Part shown: positions 60,680 to 64,000 of the stretch, in pieces
How the letters are laid out: every line of letters starts with the position of its first letter
Numbering within the stretch: the first letter of the stretch is position 1
Assembly: GCA_013400155.1 (NCBI GenBank)
Contig: VXBM01000425.1
Span: forward strand, 452,216-516,215
Reading direction: 5' to 3'
Source: Helopsaltes ochotensis
Taxonomy: Eukaryota; Chordata; Aves; Passeriformes; Locustellidae
Length of the DNA stretch: 64,000 nt
Notes under the pieces: model-generated
What the model saw: only the letters and a program-made list of their open reading frames with translations
Database searches by the model: none
Told to the model about the DNA's origin: nothing
Made by a program: the position numbers and the translations under genes

Positions 60680-63414
60680 AGAAGGAAAGGATCTGATTTT
60701 ATATAAGGCAGAGTACAGCCTCAGAGAGGGACATTAACAGATTTTTTTACCAGTGTATAAAAACCAAGACGTGTATTTCAGAGCACAGCAGACTTATTCA
60801 TAAAGAGAGGAGTAGGTAATCCAATTTTACATGATAAAATCCCAAACTTTTGTATTTTCACCATGGCACTTAGCTTCCCTCAATGGTTTGAGAGTGAAAA
60901 GCCAGCCCAGGCTGGCAATTTCCCCCTGAGTCCCCAGGACTTCTTTCCCTCCCTGCAAGCCACTATGCACCCTCTCAGAATACCAATGACATGGGATGGG
61001 ACAACTGGGAACCAAACCAAGGGGCTCCAAAGAGGCCAGCACAGTGCAGCAATAAATTCTGTTTATTTTAGCAAATCAAACTAAAGACATGAGGCAAATA
61101 CATTGCCCAGGTCACTTCTCACCCACTGCACAGTGAGGAGTTAATGGGTGCATTACAGGCGGAGCTCGAGGTGCATGGTGTGCCCCTGACACTTCCCTGC
61201 TCCCCACCTGGCAAGAAAATGGTTGATTGATAAATATAAAGCCATAAAGGATTGATTTACTCACACTTACCTGGGAAAAATATTCCATTTTCCATCCAAG
61301 CCAGCTAGAGTGGGAAACACCCTGGAAACATCTTGAAAATTACAGATTGATCGGCCTTACATGTCGTTTGAAATAAGAATTAATGATAGTGTTTGAAAGC
61401 AACTAGAGGAAGATGTTAAATCAAGAAATTGTAAGCTTCAGTCAGGGAAGTCAGTTTGCTTGGTTTTTTGGGATAAGGGAAATGCCATGTTACTTGAACG
61501 TTCAAAAGCCAGGGACAGTGACTTGAAGGACCTTTATTGGAGACATCTGGGAAGTGGCGTGGAAGGAACCTCAGAATGTTACCTGGCCTGCCAGAGGGAA
61601 AAGAAGAGGGAAATCTTCACAAGAGCAAGTTCACCCTCAAGAGGCTTCCCTAAATGTCAGCGTAAGGGAAAAACTCCTCTGGGAACGCTCCAGAGCCACA
61701 GCCTAACCTGGGACTGGTGAGTGGTTCTTACAGCCTCCCTGCCTCCATTTAGTCCTCATTAATCCCACTCAGTAATCAACTTCAGTGACAAAAACACACC
61801 CCAAAACCCCACACCAGCATTCATCCTTGAATACAGATATGGGCTAAAACACATTTCCTACAAGGAGTGGTCAAGGAAGAGCTATACATGATGGGTGGTA
61901 CTAAATTGCAAATTCATCAAGACTAGAGAAAATGGCAAAATCCCAAGGGGCCAGAGAACAGCCAGACAATTAAGTTGCCGTAACTTGAAATAAACTTATC
62001 TTGACAAGCACAAGGTAACACAGATTAGAAGGAATAACATGATGTGGGCTTTACCATAGACAACTCAATGACAATGTTTCACTGGGATTCAGAAAAGTCA
62101 GTGAAAACCTGACAAAAAACAACACATAAAGCTAGATCAGCACTGTGATATTTTATTTCTTGCCTCCATTTCATAATCTAGCATAGGATATTCTGAATAG
62201 TGAGTTAATATACTTTTAAAAAACTACATCAAAATATTTTTACTGATTTGTATAGCAAGATGAGCTGTAACAGATACTCACATTTTATTTTGGTGATGAG
62301 GATTATATCTCACAATCATCCTCACACAAACTTTGTTTATGCACATCAACCGTCAACTGGTCTCACCAGCAGAAGGCTTCACCCTGATAGACTGTAATTC
62401 CATGGATCTCTCACAAATTCTAAAAAGCCCTCTTGAAGGCACAGCACCATTTCACAGCAAGTTCTAGTCACAATAAACACTCTGGAGAGGTGTCATGATG
62501 TGGCATCCTAACATGCCAGGCAGTTCTTGCAGATTATGCCTGTCTCATGCAATCTCTGGTGAAAGCCCCTCGCTGCTGGGAACTATTAGCAGACACATGA
62601 GCTGCACCTCCGCTTCCCTAATTTCTACCGACCAGGGGATGTTGTTCACCCAGATTAAATTTTCATGCTCAGCATGAGAGATTCCAAATGCAGGCCTCGA
62701 TGCATTCCCTAAGAAGGAAGCATTTGTATTCCTGAGCAGCATCACAGTCAGCTTATGCTCCCAGACAGCTCCTTGCCAACAGCCCTTCATTAAGTCTTCA
62801 ACTCAACCGAAGCATACCATTCCATGAGCTGCCCTGTCAATGGATGTTTTCCCAGCAAAGAAGCGTCGTATGTCGTACAAGGAGGTTCAATCAAAATAGA
62901 AGAGCAAGGAGAGCTGAAAAACAATCCTGACTGGCACATTTCCCCCCACATCCCAGACTGAGGGCAATGCACTCTTCCCACTTGGATCATTTCCTCTTGG
63001 TCCCACACACCGAGTCCATACATTTTCACTCATCTCACAGTAAGAGTTACTTGAATTTCCTTTTATCAAGGAGTATTTTGGACTGCTTTTTTTAGCCTGG
63101 AAAACCTCTGGAGTAAAACCCTCCATGAGGGTTTTTTTTCTCTCCTTAGACATTTTATGGAAGTTCATTAGATGTTTCCAACAAATTACTGCTGGCTAGA
63201 GGGAAAAGCCCAGCCACCTTCAGCTCCTCTAGAGACCCTCCCGGTTCAGAGAGCAAAATTTGTATCTTCCAACTCCCCAAGGTAAATGAGGCAAATCTAG
63301 GACAAGTCATGAATGAGCAAGTGAGCAGAAGCTGTGGGTACCTCTGAATATGTACTCTTATTCTCCCCTTATCTTCCCCTCTGGCATGAAAATGTCACAA
63401 AGGTGTATCTGCCC

Positions 63415-63496
63415 ATACAGATATATGTAAAAAGTATGTATATACACACGTAAATACATACATACATGCATATACATGTATGTACGTATGTATATC
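63415..63496. repeat. TACA/TGTA array with a perfect-looking inverted repeat
   Basis: ATACATACATACATG at 63454-63468 and CATGTATGTACGTATGTAT at 63475-63493 are complementary apart from one extra CGTA-type unit. A six-base CATATA lies between them. The array switches from TACA to its complement TGTA at the centre. Confidence 0.88.
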
Positions 63497-64000
63497 CTAT
63501 GAAGCCAAACAAAGCATCTAGAAGGCACCAATACACACATCTTTGCATTTCAAAACCAGGATTCCTAAAAATGCTAGTACTTCCCTCACCCTCCTCCCAT
63601 GGTGCCAGGCTCTCTCGGCTTGAACAGATTTAAGAGCACTTTGTGCTAGAGCCTCTGCCAACTGATTTCCAGGACAGAAAACATCTCCCATCCTCTTAAA
63701 TATCCAAATTGCTTTCCAGAGGGGCTGCAAGGCAAGCTTTAAAACTAATTTCCGGTTAATTATCCCAACACTGGCTTTAAAAATATTTTCCAAAACCGTT
63801 GCAAATACTTCCCATGATTATAAAAAGCTGCATTTATTTATTACCTTTAACCTAAACCTCAAGTGGTCTTGATTAATATTAACATTAATCCAAATGAGAT
63901 CTCCCCCTCTAAATAACAACACTGCATGGAGCTTCTAAATTAAAGCAGTATATTCCGTGACTCCTCCAAGAGGGTGGGAAGAACTGCCTGCAGGAGGGGA

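Larger units (their letters stand above)
59466..64000. other. Non-coding stretch to the end of the window
   Basis: No gene or CR1 recognised. It contains the G run at 60664 and the TACA/TGTA array at 63415-63496. The open frames have no domain. Confidence 0.45.

Noticed and set aside
1..64000. CRISPR arrays, operons, ribosome binding sites, tRNA and rRNA genes
   Set aside because: The sequence is vertebrate in character. No regularly spaced repeats and no tRNA, rRNA or snRNA signature were seen by eye. A covariance-model scan was not possible.

Overview
The window looks like bird nuclear DNA, probably a neoavian such as a songbird, from a gene-poor, AT-rich euchromatic region. The main evidence is at least 21 fragments of the avian LINE CR1. 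They are 5'-truncated, lie in both orientations (10 plus, 11 minus), and most keep the diagnostic 3' end with ATTCTATG-type octamers. There is also one decayed betaretrovirus-like (ERVK-type) endogenous retrovirus. No intact protein-coding gene, tRNA, rRNA or recognisable cellular exon was found. Almost all open frames are short, lack codon structure or are antisense shadows of CR1. The interval could be intergenic or inside a very large intron; the sequence alone does not decide this.

Layout. From 1 to about 47.5 kb there is non-coding DNA with CR1 fragments roughly every 2-3 kb. The largest are at 1.89-2.31, 12.88-13.18, 19.12-19.41, 27.51-27.77 and 30.66-31.18 kb. Several microsatellites are present, chiefly poly-A/T at 11.85, 13.54, 13.72, 25.01 and 34.90 kb and a TA/CA-rich block at 33.5 kb. 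From about 47.70 to 51.06 kb a plus-strand provirus fragment carries, in viral order, a CpG-rich N-terminal Gag part, capsid with its major homology region, a CCHC nucleocapsid knuckle, a dUTPase-like segment, an aspartic protease with DTG, and reverse transcriptase fingers, palm and the start of the thumb. It is broken by stops and frameshifts. The RT catalytic box reads YRGD instead of YMDD. No RNase H, integrase, env or LTR was found. From 51.1 kb to the end, non-coding DNA with three more CR1 fragments resumes, with a long AT-dinucleotide block at 59.37-59.47 kb and a palindromic TACA/TGTA array at 63.4-63.5 kb.

There is no operon-like or multi-gene system here. The functional content that can be read is the fossil of a retrovirus and the retroposition record of CR1. 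The points most worth checking are the candidate gag-pro slippery heptamer, still in the correct frame relation to the dUTPase/protease frame, the CpG-dense stretch that opens the provirus in otherwise CpG-poor DNA, and two AT-rich repeat-free stretches that could be conserved non-coding elements.
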